A stretch of DNA of 64,000 nucleotides from Rhizobium anhuiense (GTDB lineage Bacteria; Pseudomonadota; Alphaproteobacteria; Rhizobiales; Rhizobiaceae). The stretch lies in NCBI RefSeq assembly GCF_003985145.1, contig NZ_ML133526.1, positions 124,001 to 188,000 on the forward strand, in the 5' to 3' direction. The notes under the pieces are model-generated. The model worked only from the letters and a program-made list of their open reading frames with translations. It was not told the origin of the DNA and searched no databases. Shown piece after piece: positions 28,119-38,649 of the stretch; positions within the stretch are counted from its first letter, which is position 1; the number at the start of each line of letters is the position of its first letter. Position numbers and translations under genes: made by a program.

Positions 28119-29153
28119 ATGACCGAGTTCAAGGGGGCTTTGATCGGCTGCGGTTTCTTCGCGATCAACCAGATGCACGCCTGGAAAGACGTCGAAGGTG
28201 CTGACATCGTCGCGATCTGCGATCGCGATCCGGAGCGGCTGAAGGTCGTCGGCGACCAGTTCGGTATCGATCGCCGCTACCGCGATGCCGAGGCCATGTT
28301 GGCCGATGGCGGCTTCGATTTCGTCGACATCGCCACGACGGTCCAGAGTCACCGCGCTCTGGTGGAAATGGCCGCAGTGAATAAGGTGCCGGCCATCTGC
28401 CAGAAACCCTTCGCCAAGACGCTGTCGGATGCAAAGGCGATGGTCGAGGCTTGCCGCAATGCCGGCGTGGCCCTGATGGTGCACGAGAATTTTCGCTGGC
28501 AGACGCCGATCCAGGCGGTCCGCAAGGCGCTCGATGCTGGCGCCATCGGCACGCCCTTCTGGGGCCGCTTCTCCTTCCGCTCGGGTTACGACGTCTTCTC
28601 CGGCCAGCCGTATCTTGCTGAAGGCGAGCGCTTCATCATCGAAGATCTCGGCATTCATACGCTCGATATCGCCCGCTATATCCTCGGCGATATCAGATCA
28701 CTCACGGCCCGCACCAAACGGGTCAATCCCAAGATCAAGGGCGAGGATGTCGCAACCATTCTGCTCGATCATGAAAACGGCGCCACCTCGGTGGTCGACG
28801 TCAGCTACGCCACCAAGCTCTCGAAAGAGCCGTTTCCCGAAACGCTGATCGAGCTCGACGGCTCCGAGGGCACGATCCGCCTGACCCAGGGCTACCGCCT
28901 TGAAATCGCCCACGGCAGGGGCACCACCACAGTGGATGTCTCTCCGAAGTTGTTGTCCTGGGCCTCGCGGCCTTGGCACAACATCCAGGAGAGCGTCTAT
29001 GCGATCCAGCAGCATTGGGTCGATCAAATCAAGCGCGGCGCGGAGCACTCGACCTCGGGGGCCGATAATCTGAAGACCTTCGCCCTCGTCGAGGCCGCCT
29101 ATGACAGCGCTGCCAGGGGACAGACGATCGATGTCGGAGCGATGCTGCGATGA
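28119..29153 (+). CDS. apsD: D-apiose dehydrogenase (Gfo/Idh/MocA family)
   Basis: A 344-aa oxidoreductase with an N-terminal Rossmann motif (ALIGCGFFA, 7-15), the family Lys in CQKPFAK (K97) and the C-terminal-domain His/Asp pair in DLGIHTLD (H180, D183). ApsD oxidises D-apiose with NAD to apionolactone, which ApnL opens. The ATG at 28119 is 1 bp after the permease stop, and the 3' end overlaps apnL by 4 bp. Overlap with apnL is the best evidence for this role within a very broad family. Confidence 0.82.
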   Translation: MTEFKGALIGCGFFAINQMHAWKDVEGADIVAICDRDPERLKVVGDQFGIDRRYRDAEAMLADGGFDFVDIATTVQSHRALVEMAAVNKVPAICQKPFAKTLSDAKAMVEACRNAGVALMVHENFRWQTPIQAVRKALDAGAIGTPFWGRFSFRSGYDVFSGQPYLAEGERFIIEDLGIHTLDIARYILGDIRSLTARTKRVNPKIKGEDVATILLDHENGATSVVDVSYATKLSKEPFPETLIELDGSEGTIRLTQGYRLEIAHGRGTTTVDVSPKLLSWASRPWHNIQESVYAIQQHWVDQIKRGAEHSTSGADNLKTFALVEAAYDSAARGQTIDVGAMLR

Positions 29154-30997
29154 CGATCAATGCGTTCCAGCTCTACGGCACCCACCTGGTCGAGAGGCCG
29201 CCGGTTCGGCTGAGGGCCGGAAAGCTGACCGCCGACCTCGCCGATGGCAACCTCCGCGCGATCCGCTACGACGGCATCGAGGTGCTACGGGCGATTTCTT
29301 ATCTCGTTCGCGACCGGGACTGGGGCACCTACAGCCCTGAAATCGTCGATCTCAGCATCGAGCAGAAGGAAGACCGTTTCGAAGTCGCTTATCAGGCCCG
29401 CTGCGAGGGACCCGGCGAAACGAGGCTCGTCATCGATGTTCGCATCGCGGCATATCAGGACCGGCTCGATTTCGAGGCCGAAGCCATGACCGAGACCGGC
29501 TTCGAGACCAACCGCTGCGGCTTCTGCATCCTGCATCCAATCGTCGGCGTGGCGGGTTCGCCGGCGAAGGTCGAGCATGTCGACGGGGAGATCGTGACGA
29601 CACGGTTCCCCGATGTCATCGAACCCTGGCAACCATTCAAGGACATGCGCGCCATCACCCACCAGGTCATGCCTGACGTTCAGGCTGAATGCCGGATGGA
29701 GGGCGACACCTTTGAAATGGAAGATCAAAGAAACTGGTCGGACGCATCCTATAAGACATATGTCAGGCCGCTCGCTCTGCCCTGGCCCTACCAGATCTCT
29801 GCCAACCAACCTGTCCGGCAAAAGACGTCGCTTGTTATCAGAGACACCAGGTATTCCGCACCGCGCTTCGCGCCTGCGACCTTGGGCGGCGCGATAAAAC
29901 TCAAGCTTGGAGAGCGGAATGGCATCATGCCCGATATCGGCGTGATCGTGACGCCTGAGGAGGCCGATGCGACGCTCACGGCAAAGGCCGTCCTGTCGGA
30001 GATCGCGCCTCGTGAACTCCTCTTTCATTTCGATCCGAATGCCGGGCACGCCGCCGAAGCACTGAAGACTTTTACCGCGATCGCCGCCGTCCATCGCGGT
30101 CGCTCGACGCTGGAGATCGCGCTCCCCTGCAAATCGTCGCCGGCAAGCGAGGCGGCCGAGATCGCCCACCAAATGCAGCTGGCGGCATTCAAGCCGGATG
30201 CGATCATGATCTCGCCATCCGTCGACCGGCAATCGACGCCGCCCGGCAGCCAATGGCCGGACTGCCCGCCGCTCGAAGAGATCTATGGCGTGGCCCGCGC
30301 CACGTTTCCCGGTATGCGCATCGGCGGCGGCATGCTGAGCTATTTCACCGAACTCAACCGCAAGCGCGTCCCGGATGGGCAGCTCGACTTCGTCAGCCAC
30401 TGCACCAACCCCATCGTGCATGCGGCCGACGATCTCAGCGTCATGCAGACATTGGAAGCGCTGCCCTTCATCACCCGCTCCGTTCGTGCCATCTACGGCG
30501 ACAAGCCCTACCGGATCGGCCCCTCGACGATCCCGATGCGGCAGAACCCCTATGGCAGCCGCACAATGGATAATCCCATGGGCGCACGCATACCCATGGC
30601 CAACCGCGACCCCCGCCACAACGGCCGTTTCGCGGAAGCTTTCGCACTCGGTTACGCAATCAGAGTGCTGGATGCCGGTCTCGAATGCCTGACGCTCTCG
30701 GCCTTGACCGGTCCGTTCGGTCTGATTGCCGGTCCGGCCGAGCCGATCGAGCAGGGTGGGCGGCGTCCGCTGTTCAATGCGGTGCGGACTTTGTCCGCCT
30801 TGGCTGGTGCATTCTGGCAGGAATGCATCTCGTCCTCGCCCTCCGAAGTGCTGTCTTTCGTTGCGCGGGACGCCGCAGGAAACAGGCTCCACGTCGTCAA
30901 TCTGACGAGCGGAGAGCGAAGGGTCGATTACCGCGCATCGGGGAAGGATCTGCTGCTCGCACCCTTCGCCACCGTGGCCTTGCCGCTGGCGGATTGA
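29150..30997 (+). CDS. apnL: D-apionate lactonase
   Basis: A 615-aa protein with no signal peptide, so cytoplasmic. It matches what I know of ApnL proteins in length and opening residues (ending in ...LYGTHLVERPPVRLRAG) and belongs to no common lactonase family. The N-terminal half is beta-rich; the C-terminal half has a barrel-like pattern (HCTNPIVHAADDLSVMQTL, YRIGPSTIPMRQNPYG). ApnL hydrolyses the apionolactone made by ApsD to D-apionate. It is coupled to apsD by an ATGA overlap. Confidence 0.8.
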   Translation: MTINAFQLYGTHLVERPPVRLRAGKLTADLADGNLRAIRYDGIEVLRAISYLVRDRDWGTYSPEIVDLSIEQKEDRFEVAYQARCEGPGETRLVIDVRIAAYQDRLDFEAEAMTETGFETNRCGFCILHPIVGVAGSPAKVEHVDGEIVTTRFPDVIEPWQPFKDMRAITHQVMPDVQAECRMEGDTFEMEDQRNWSDASYKTYVRPLALPWPYQISANQPVRQKTSLVIRDTRYSAPRFAPATLGGAIKLKLGERNGIMPDIGVIVTPEEADATLTAKAVLSEIAPRELLFHFDPNAGHAAEALKTFTAIAAVHRGRSTLEIALPCKSSPASEAAEIAHQMQLAAFKPDAIMISPSVDRQSTPPGSQWPDCPPLEEIYGVARATFPGMRIGGGMLSYFTELNRKRVPDGQLDFVSHCTNPIVHAADDLSVMQTLEALPFITRSVRAIYGDKPYRIGPSTIPMRQNPYGSRTMDNPMGARIPMANRDPRHNGRFAEAFALGYAIRVLDAGLECLTLSALTGPFGLIAGPAEPIEQGGRRPLFNAVRTLSALAGAFWQECISSSPSEVLSFVARDAAGNRLHVVNLTSGERRVDYRASGKDLLLAPFATVALPLAD

Positions 30998-31051
30998 CCT
31001 CCGGCGCATCGGCCGCATCTATGCAATCGGAGTTCACTGGGGAGGATCGGC

Positions 31052-32056
31052 GTGAAGACGAAGAAGCTTATCAATTCCGGCGCAGATGCCGTCGATGAGA
31101 TGCTGCAAGGGATCCTCGCGGCGCATCCACGCCATCTTTACGCAGTCGAAGACATGCCCCGCGCGATCATTGCCAGAAACGGACCGCGCAAAGGCAAGGT
31201 CGGCCTGGTCATCGGCGGCGGATCCGGGCATGAGCCGACCTTTCTGGGGTTTGTCGGCAAGGGGCTGGCGGATGCCGCCGCGATCGGCAATGTCTTCGCC
31301 TCGCCGCCGCCCGATCCGATCATCGCCTGCGCCAAGGCGGTCGACGGCGGCGCCGGCGTCCTGTTCATGTACGGCAATTATGCCGGCGACGTGATGAATT
31401 TCGACATGGCCGCCGAGATGCTGGCGCTCGACGAGATCGAGGTCCGCACCGTCCTGACCACAGATGACGTGGCGTCCGCTCCTGCCGATCAGAGGGACAG
31501 GCGACGTGGCGTGGCGGGCAACGTCTTCATCTTCAAGGCGGCCGGCGCGGCCTGCGATCTTCTCTACTCTTTCGACGATGTCGAGCGCGCCGCCCGCCAT
31601 GCCAATGCACGAACCTATACGATGGGTGTGGCGCTCTCTCCCTGTTCGCTGCCCCAGACCCTCCGGCCGAACTTCCTGATCGGCGAGGACGAGATGGAGA
31701 TCGGCATGGGAATCCATGGAGAGCCCGGCATGGCGCGCGAGCCGCTGAGGTCGGCCGATGCCGTGACCGACGAGCTGATGGACAGCATGCTTCGGGAGAT
31801 GAAGGCGGACCCAGGCGATCGTGTCGCCCTGCTTGTCAACTCGCTGGGTTCGACTCCGCTGATGGAACTCTATATCATGATGCGGCGCGTGAAGTCCCGA
31901 CTCGACGATGCCGGGCTCGTCATCCACACGTCGCTCGTCGGCAACTATTGCACCTCGCTCGAAATGGCCGGCGCCTCGATCACCGTCATGCATCTCGACG
32001 ACGAGCTTCAGCGGTTGATCGACCACCCGTGCGATTGCGCGATGTTTGCGAGGTGA
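31052..32056 (+). CDS. dhaK: Dihydroxyacetone-kinase-type subunit DhaK (possible erythrulose kinase)
   Basis: A 334-aa DhaK-family protein. GGGSGHEP (55-62) and the His that binds the ketose covalently (H222, in GMGIHGEPG) are both present, as is Asp in NYAGD (113). A GTG start at 31052 follows GGGGAGGA. Relatives phosphorylate dihydroxyacetone or erythrulose (LerK/DerK of tetritol pathways). In the OiaK/OiaX route no free erythrulose forms, so its job here is open: a side branch through L-erythrulose or another ketose is possible. Confidence 0.82.
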   Translation: MKTKKLINSGADAVDEMLQGILAAHPRHLYAVEDMPRAIIARNGPRKGKVGLVIGGGSGHEPTFLGFVGKGLADAAAIGNVFASPPPDPIIACAKAVDGGAGVLFMYGNYAGDVMNFDMAAEMLALDEIEVRTVLTTDDVASAPADQRDRRRGVAGNVFIFKAAGAACDLLYSFDDVERAARHANARTYTMGVALSPCSLPQTLRPNFLIGEDEMEIGMGIHGEPGMAREPLRSADAVTDELMDSMLREMKADPGDRVALLVNSLGSTPLMELYIMMRRVKSRLDDAGLVIHTSLVGNYCTSLEMAGASITVMHLDDELQRLIDHPCDCAMFAR

Positions 32057-32058
32057 TC

Positions 32059-32703
32059 ATGACGATTACCACAAAAGACCTGCAACAGCTGTTTGCCGGG
32101 ATTGCCGAGGATATCGCGGCAGAGCGCGACCATCTTTGCGAGCTCGACGGCGCCATCGGCGATGGCGATCACGGCCTTGCCATGGACGGAGGCTGTCAGG
32201 CTGCCGCCAAGGCGGTCGGCGCGCTCGATGTGGAAACAGCACCGACGCTGCTATTCAACGTTGCGGCAAAGGCATTCCTGAATGCGGTCGGCGCTTCGTC
32301 CGGCCCCTTATATGCCACGGCCTTCATGCGCGCCGCGGCCGCAGCCAAGGACAGGCAGACCTTGACCGATGACGATTTCGTCCGCGTTTTCGCAGCCATG
32401 GCGACGGGAATCCAGGAACGCGGAAAGGCCGAAGCCGGTGAAAAGACGATGGTCGACGCCTGGAAGCCCGCGGCCGACGCGGCACTTGATGCGTGGGGGA
32501 CAGGAAAGCCGCTTCCCGAATGCCTCGTCATGGCAGTGCATGCAGCCCGCGTCGGCTGTGACGCAACCAAAGACATGACGGCAGCGAAAGGACGGGCTTC
32601 GCGATTGGGAGACCGGGCTATCGGGCACATCGATCCCGGTGCGGCATCGGCGGTCATCATCATCGCCGCGATAGCCAAATTTGCTCGACGGCACGATGGT
32701 TAG
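32059..32703 (+). CDS. dhaL: Dihydroxyacetone-kinase-type subunit DhaL
   Basis: A 214-aa nucleotide-binding partner of DhaK. The Mg/ADP-binding Asp residues are in ELDGAIGDGDHG (D30, D35, D37). The ATG lies 2 bp after the dhaK stop. No DhaM phosphocarrier gene is near, so phosphoryl supply is either ATP directly or a remote DhaM. It ends the apsD-apnL-dhaK-dhaL run; the next operator begins at its stop codon. Confidence 0.82.
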   Translation: MTITTKDLQQLFAGIAEDIAAERDHLCELDGAIGDGDHGLAMDGGCQAAAKAVGALDVETAPTLLFNVAAKAFLNAVGASSGPLYATAFMRAAAAAKDRQTLTDDDFVRVFAAMATGIQERGKAEAGEKTMVDAWKPAADAALDAWGTGKPLPECLVMAVHAARVGCDATKDMTAAKGRASRLGDRAIGHIDPGAASAVIIIAAIAKFARRHDG

Positions 32704-32716
32704 CTCATCATACCAG
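32697..32716 (+). promoter_or_regulatory. Candidate operator 3 of the apiose regulon
   Basis: TGGTTAG-CTCAT-CATACCA then G. The right half CTCATCATACCAG (32704-32716) is identical to operator 2. TTGACA, a good -35 box, starts directly after it at 32717. It lies between dhaL and the CUT1 binding-protein gene. Confidence 0.6.
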
Positions 32717-32773
32717 TTGACATGTCAATGACTATCTGCAAAAAGGGTCCCGGCTTACAAGAGGAGGACGGTA

Positions 32774-34027
32774 ATGCTGACCCTTTCTGCGAAATTGAAG
32801 ACTGCGAGCATCGTTGCGATCGCCATGGCGTCACTTTCGGCAACACCGGTTCTTGCTGAAGACATCACGCTCTGGACCCTCAACTTCGACAATAATGCTG
32901 CCAATACGGCCCTGAAGAAGGTGGCGACGGACTTCGAAGCTGCAAATCCCGGAACGCATGTCGAGATCGTTCAGCGCGCCGTCGATGAACACAAGACCGC
33001 GCTCCGCGTCGCCGCGGGCTCGGACAAAGGACCCGACATTTATTTCAGCTGGGCGGGTCTCGGCCTCGGCGGCGAGTATGTGAAGGCCGGCCTGTCGCTG
33101 CCACTCGACGAGTATTACACCGAGTATAAGTGGAACGACGAATTGCTGCCGTCGGCTGCCGCTTTCGCCGACCTCTATACCGGCGGCAAGCACGGTGTTC
33201 CCTTCACCTTCAAGGGCGAAGCCGTCTACTACAATAAGAAGCTTTTCGAACAGGTCGGCATCAAGGAAGAGCCGAAGACCTACGAGGAACTCCTTGCCGC
33301 GGCCGATAAGCTGAAGGCCGCGGGCATCCCCGCCTTCACCTTTGGCGGCACGGTCAACTGGCACGTCATGCGCCTCATGGACGTTATCCTCGAAACCAAG
33401 TGCGGCGCCGAAAAGCACGACGCGCTGAAGGCGATGACGTTGGACTGGACCAAAGAACCCTGCGCGACGGATTCCTTCGCGGAGTTTGCGAAGTGGACGA
33501 AGGACTATACGCTGCAGCCGTTCATGGGCATCGACAACAAACAGTCCTACAGCCTCTTCACGGCCGGTCGTGCAGCGATGATGCTCGAAGGCGACTGGCT
33601 GGTCAGCCAACTCAACGGCTCCGGCGCCAATCTCGACGATTACGGCATCTTCCCCTTCCCCACAAATACCGACCGTCTCTACGGCTTTGCCGAGTACAAT
33701 TACATCAGCACCAAGAGCAAGAACCCCGACATAGCGGCGAAATTCCTCGACTATTTCCTGTCGACGAAGGTGCAGCAGGATCTGCTCGGCCAGTTGAGCT
33801 CGACCTCCGTCAACAAGAACGTCCAGTATGCCAATCAGAAGCCGCTCGAAGCCGAATGGCTGGGCATCTTCCAGAAATACGGCAAGGTCTACATGAACGG
33901 CGACCAGGCCTTCCCGCTCGATGTCACGACGGAATATTTCCGCGTCATCAATGATGTCGCTTCCGGCAGCACCGAACCGGCCGAGGCGGCCAAGCAGTTG
34001 CAGAGCTTCATCGCCAGCAGAAGCTGA
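32774..34027 (+). CDS. CUT1 ABC transporter substrate-binding protein
   Basis: A 417-aa periplasmic protein of the SBP_bac_1 (maltose/oligosaccharide) family. A Sec signal peptide ends near 28 (VLAE), and the body has DIYFSWAGLGLGGEY and the family's GRAAMMLEGDWL near residue 270. AGAGGAGG lies upstream of the ATG. CUT1 systems import di- and oligosaccharides, and the operon includes an apiosidase-like hydrolase. An apiose-containing glycoside is therefore the inferred ligand. Confidence 0.88.
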   Translation: MLTLSAKLKTASIVAIAMASLSATPVLAEDITLWTLNFDNNAANTALKKVATDFEAANPGTHVEIVQRAVDEHKTALRVAAGSDKGPDIYFSWAGLGLGGEYVKAGLSLPLDEYYTEYKWNDELLPSAAAFADLYTGGKHGVPFTFKGEAVYYNKKLFEQVGIKEEPKTYEELLAAADKLKAAGIPAFTFGGTVNWHVMRLMDVILETKCGAEKHDALKAMTLDWTKEPCATDSFAEFAKWTKDYTLQPFMGIDNKQSYSLFTAGRAAMMLEGDWLVSQLNGSGANLDDYGIFPFPTNTDRLYGFAEYNYISTKSKNPDIAAKFLDYFLSTKVQQDLLGQLSSTSVNKNVQYANQKPLEAEWLGIFQKYGKVYMNGDQAFPLDVTTEYFRVINDVASGSTEPAEAAKQLQSFIASRS

Positions 34028-34039
34028 TCCCTCCCAAGC

Positions 34040-34073
34040 GCCAGTCGATCGGCCTCTGAGTTGATCGGCTGGC
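34040..34073 (+). promoter_or_regulatory. Intercistronic stem-loop after the CUT1 binding-protein gene
   Basis: GCCAGTCGATC, 12-base loop, GATCGGCTGGC: an 11-bp stem with one wobble pair, beginning 13 bp after the stop codon. Confidence 0.6.
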
Positions 34074-34088
34074 ACATTCTTTCATCAG

Positions 34089-34112
34089 CTGGCAGCGGCT
34101 TTTCACTGCCAG
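34089..34112 (+). promoter_or_regulatory. Second stem-loop touching the permease ribosome site
   Basis: CTGGCAG, 10-base loop, CTGCCAG. The 3' arm runs into the AGGAGGAAAG ribosome site of the permease gene (ATG 34122), so folding could limit its translation. Confidence 0.45.
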
Positions 34113-34121
34113 GAGGAAAGC

Positions 34122-35021
34122 ATGTCACTTCGACAATCGACACATGATCCGCGCGTGCAAGCGCTCATCCTGCTCGTGCCGGCGCTGGCGATCTATGCGG
34201 TCTTCGCGCTCTACCCGATGCTCAACGTCGTGATCCTGAGCTTCCAGAAGTGGAACGGGCTCGATCCCAATCGGCAATTCGTCGGCCTTGCGAACTATTC
34301 GGCGATTTTCACGAAAGATCCGGTCTTCTGGGTGGCGTTCCGCAACACGGTGATCTGGACCGTGATGAGCCTGATCTTTCCGCCGCTGGTCGGACTGCTG
34401 CTGGCGCTCAGCCTCAACCAGAAAATATTCGGCCGCAATGGCCTCAGGGCCATCTTCTATCTGCCTGTGATCATCGCGCCGATCGCCGTCGCCACCATGT
34501 GGAAGTGGATGTACGATCCCTTCTTCGGCCTGTTCGCCCAACTGCTGACCTCCTGGGGCATGCAGGTCTGGATCAAGGATTGGCTGGGCAATAAGGATAT
34601 CGCGCTTTATTCCGTCTTCGTCGCCTATCTCTGGCAGACGGTCGGCTTCTCGATGGTTCTATTCCTGGCCGGCCTGCAGAACGTCTCTCAGACGCTCGTC
34701 GAAGCGGCGCGCATCGATGGCGCCGGCCGCTGGGCGGTGTTCAAACATGTGACATTGCCGGCGTTGCGCCCGACGATCACCATCGTCCTCGTTCTCTCCG
34801 TCATCTCGTCGCTGAAGGCTTTCGACATCGTCTACGGTTTGACGGGCGGCGGTCCGGCGCAGTCCACCCAGATGCTGGCGCTCTGGGCGTTCACGCAGGC
34901 CATGCAGATCTTCGATTTCGGACGAGGTGCGGCAATATCCGTCGTGCTGCTGCTGATCACCATGGCCGTCGTCATTCCCTATCTCAGATGGACCCAGAAG
35001 CACGAGGAGGTCGAATCGTGA
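34122..35021 (+). CDS. CUT1 ABC transporter permease (MalF/UgpA-like)
   Basis: A 299-aa inner-membrane protein with six predicted helices. The cytoplasmic EAA loop is LVEAARIDGAGRWAVFKHVT followed by LPAL. AGGAGG precedes the start. It pairs with the MalG-type permease, which overlaps by 4 bp (GTGA). Confidence 0.92.
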   Translation: MSLRQSTHDPRVQALILLVPALAIYAVFALYPMLNVVILSFQKWNGLDPNRQFVGLANYSAIFTKDPVFWVAFRNTVIWTVMSLIFPPLVGLLLALSLNQKIFGRNGLRAIFYLPVIIAPIAVATMWKWMYDPFFGLFAQLLTSWGMQVWIKDWLGNKDIALYSVFVAYLWQTVGFSMVLFLAGLQNVSQTLVEAARIDGAGRWAVFKHVTLPALRPTITIVLVLSVISSLKAFDIVYGLTGGGPAQSTQMLALWAFTQAMQIFDFGRGAAISVVLLLITMAVVIPYLRWTQKHEEVES

Positions 35022-35902
35022 CAGCAGTGCCGACCGACCATGCCGCCGTGCATCTCGAAGCCCAACCATCGTCGATGAAGCGCGATCCCGTTCTGATCGG
35101 CCTCTGGACAACGCTTGTCATCGTGGCGCTCGTCTGGGTCGCGCCATTCGTCTTCATCGTCTTCACCTCGCTGAAGACGCCGGCGGCGGTGACGAGCACC
35201 GGCGCCTTCATGCCGCCGGCCGAGCTTGCCTTCGAAAACTATGGCGCCGCATGGAGCCGCGGCAATTTCGCAAACTCCTTCTTCAACAGCGTCATCATCA
35301 CCGTCATCAAGGTGCCGCTCGGCCTGTTCCTGTCGGCGATGGCCGCTTATGCCCTTGCCAAGATCAAGTTGAAGATCACCAAGGCGCTGCTGCTGCTCGT
35401 CGTGTTCGGCACGATGATCCCCTTCCAGGTGATGCTTGCGCCGCTCTTCACCCTGGTCAATTCCTTCGGCCTCATCGACACATATCCGGGCGTCATCCTT
35501 CCCTACATCGCCTTCGGCGTTCCCTATCAGGTTTTCATCCTGCACGGCTTCTTCAAGGGCATTCCGAAGGAGCTATCGGAGGCAGCGCTGATCGACGGCG
35601 CCAGCCACTTCGTCATCTTCCGGCGGATCTTTCTGCCGGTATGCCTGCCCGTCCTCGCCGCACTGCTCATCCTCGACTTCGTTTCCACCTGGAACGAATT
35701 CGCCATGGCGCTGGTGCTGCTTCAGGACCAGCACATGTGGACGCTGCCGCTCGGCCTGATGTCGTTTCAGGGGCAGTTCTCCAGCAATTACGGCCAGCTC
35801 AACGCGGCGATCGTCATGACCGTGCTGCCGGCGACGATCGTCTATCTCATGTTCCAGCGCTACTTCGTCTCCGGCCTCACCTCCGGCGCCGTCAAAGGCT
35901 GA
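35018..35902 (+). CDS. CUT1 ABC transporter permease (MalG/UgpE-like)
   Basis: A 294-aa permease with six helices and EAA loop ELSEAALIDGASHFVIFRRI followed by FLPV. The GTG at 35018 is chosen because it overlaps the previous stop and GAGGAGG lies 7 bp upstream; the frame is open from 34988. The apiosidase-like gene follows after 30 bp. Confidence 0.92.
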   Translation: MTAVPTDHAAVHLEAQPSSMKRDPVLIGLWTTLVIVALVWVAPFVFIVFTSLKTPAAVTSTGAFMPPAELAFENYGAAWSRGNFANSFFNSVIITVIKVPLGLFLSAMAAYALAKIKLKITKALLLLVVFGTMIPFQVMLAPLFTLVNSFGLIDTYPGVILPYIAFGVPYQVFILHGFFKGIPKELSEAALIDGASHFVIFRRIFLPVCLPVLAALLILDFVSTWNEFAMALVLLQDQHMWTLPLGLMSFQGQFSSNYGQLNAAIVMTVLPATIVYLMFQRYFVSGLTSGAVKG

Positions 35903-35932
35903 TCACAAAATCATTCTACGAGGAGAGACAGA

Positions 35933-37453
35933 ATGTCCGATGCAACAGTCGAAAAATGGGGTGTGTTCGAGGCCTCCTTCGAAGGGCCTGCCGGCGGCAA
36001 TCCCTATCTCGACGTAGCATTCGATGCCGTCTTCACCCAGAAGAGCCGCGAAGTCCGCGTGCCGGGCTTCTATGATGGTAACGGCACCTACCGCATTCGC
36101 TTCATGCCCGATAGCGAAGGCGAGTGGTCGTTCCAGACGCGCTCCAAGACCGCGGCCCTCGACGGCAAGACGGGTGTTTTGGCCGCGACCGCACCTTCGG
36201 CCGGCAATCACGGCCCGGTGCGCGTGCGCAACAAATTCCATTTCGCCTATGCCGACGGCACGCCGTTCCTCTCCTTCGGAACGACCTGCTACGCCTGGAC
36301 GCATCAACCGTTCGACATGCAGAAGCAGACGCTGGAGACGCTGAAGACGGCGCGCTTCAACAAGATGCGCATGGGCGTGTTTCCGAAGGATTATCCCTAT
36401 AACGTCAACGAGCCGTTGCATGCCTGCTTCGAACGCGGCTCCGACGGCAAGGAAGACTTCGACCGGCCCAACCCCGCCGCCTTCCAGCACTTCGAAAAGC
36501 AGGTCGCCGCACTCTGCGACCTCGGCATCGAGGCCGATATCATCATCTTCCACCCCTATGACCGCTGGGGTTATGCGGACATGTCGGCCGCGCAGGATTT
36601 CCGCTATGTCGAATATCTGGCCGCCCGTCTTGCCGCCTACCGGAACGTCTGGTGGTCGCTCGCCAATGAATATGATTTCCTGATCGACACGAAACCGATG
36701 GAGCAGTGGGACCGCTACTTCCACATTCTGGAGGAAAACGACCCCTACCAGCATCTGCGGTCCATCCATAATGGCGACGTGACCGCCAATTTCGATCACC
36801 GCAAACCGTGGGTGACACACACCTGCATCCAGAACCCCGACGTCAAGCGGACCCAGGAATGGCGCGATGCCTATGGCAAGCCCGTCGTCAACGACGAGCC
36901 CGAGTATGAGGGCGACATCTTGCAGTCATGGGGCAATCTCCATCCGAGGGAGCTGGTGCACCGTTTCTGGATCACCATGGCGCGCGGCGGCTATGCCGGT
37001 CACGGCGAAACCTATTCTCACCCCGAGGATCTGATCTGGTGGGCCAAGGGTGGCGAATTGCGCGGCGAAGCATGGAAGCGCATCGGCTTCCTCCGGGACC
37101 TCCTGGAGGCCGACGTCAAGCACGGTCTCGAACCGCTCGGCATCATCGGCGAATGGCCGTGGTCGCGCGTCTCCGGCGCGCGTGACGGCGACGGCGATTT
37201 CCGCCTGATCTATTTCGGCGAGCATCAGCCGGTGATCTGGTCCACCGGCCTGCCGGTTGATGGCGACGACTACGATGTCGATATCATCGACACCTGGGAG
37301 ATGACGATCACGCCGGCCGAGAAAGTCGAGGCTCCCGTTCCGCATCCGACGCGCCATGGCTCGGTCGTGCGCGGCGGCAAGCCGGACGCGGCCTTCGGCG
37401 TGAAAATCCCGCGCAAGCCGTACCAGGCTTTGCGTGTGCGCAGGAAGCGCTAA
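35933..37453 (+). CDS. Apiosidase-like glycoside hydrolase (DUF5060-DUF4038, GH140-like)
   Basis: A 506-aa protein. An N-terminal DUF5060 beta domain (about 5-95, VPGFYDGNGTYRIRFMP) is followed by a DUF4038/apiosidase-like TIM barrel (about 100-390) and a small C-terminal beta domain (about 400-500). Likely acid/base is E246 (SLANEYDF). E322 or E324 in NDEPEYEGD is the likely nucleophile. There is no signal peptide, so it should act in the cytoplasm on imported glycosides. GH140 members remove apiose from pectin rhamnogalacturonan II. The position inside an ABC operon beside apsD/apnL/apnO makes apiose release a strong inference. The fold class is certain; the sugar is inferred. Confidence 0.82.
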   Translation: MSDATVEKWGVFEASFEGPAGGNPYLDVAFDAVFTQKSREVRVPGFYDGNGTYRIRFMPDSEGEWSFQTRSKTAALDGKTGVLAATAPSAGNHGPVRVRNKFHFAYADGTPFLSFGTTCYAWTHQPFDMQKQTLETLKTARFNKMRMGVFPKDYPYNVNEPLHACFERGSDGKEDFDRPNPAAFQHFEKQVAALCDLGIEADIIIFHPYDRWGYADMSAAQDFRYVEYLAARLAAYRNVWWSLANEYDFLIDTKPMEQWDRYFHILEENDPYQHLRSIHNGDVTANFDHRKPWVTHTCIQNPDVKRTQEWRDAYGKPVVNDEPEYEGDILQSWGNLHPRELVHRFWITMARGGYAGHGETYSHPEDLIWWAKGGELRGEAWKRIGFLRDLLEADVKHGLEPLGIIGEWPWSRVSGARDGDGDFRLIYFGEHQPVIWSTGLPVDGDDYDVDIIDTWEMTITPAEKVEAPVPHPTRHGSVVRGGKPDAAFGVKIPRKPYQALRVRRKR

Positions 37454-37468
37454 TCGAGAGGGTCCGGG

Positions 37469-38539
<1,071 letters not shown>

Positions 38540-38649
38540 ACATAAGAGGCCGGAGGAACCGTCGAACCACAATTGCCTTTGCGGACGAAATGGCGATTTG
38601 TAATCTCCAACTTCGCCAATACGCCGTCAGTCTGGAGGTCGCCAAGAAC

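Noticed and set aside
29285..31018. 577-codon open frame antisense to apnL
   Set aside because: No recognisable domain and low-complexity Arg/His-rich composition; the forward frame is a known family with overlaps to its neighbours.
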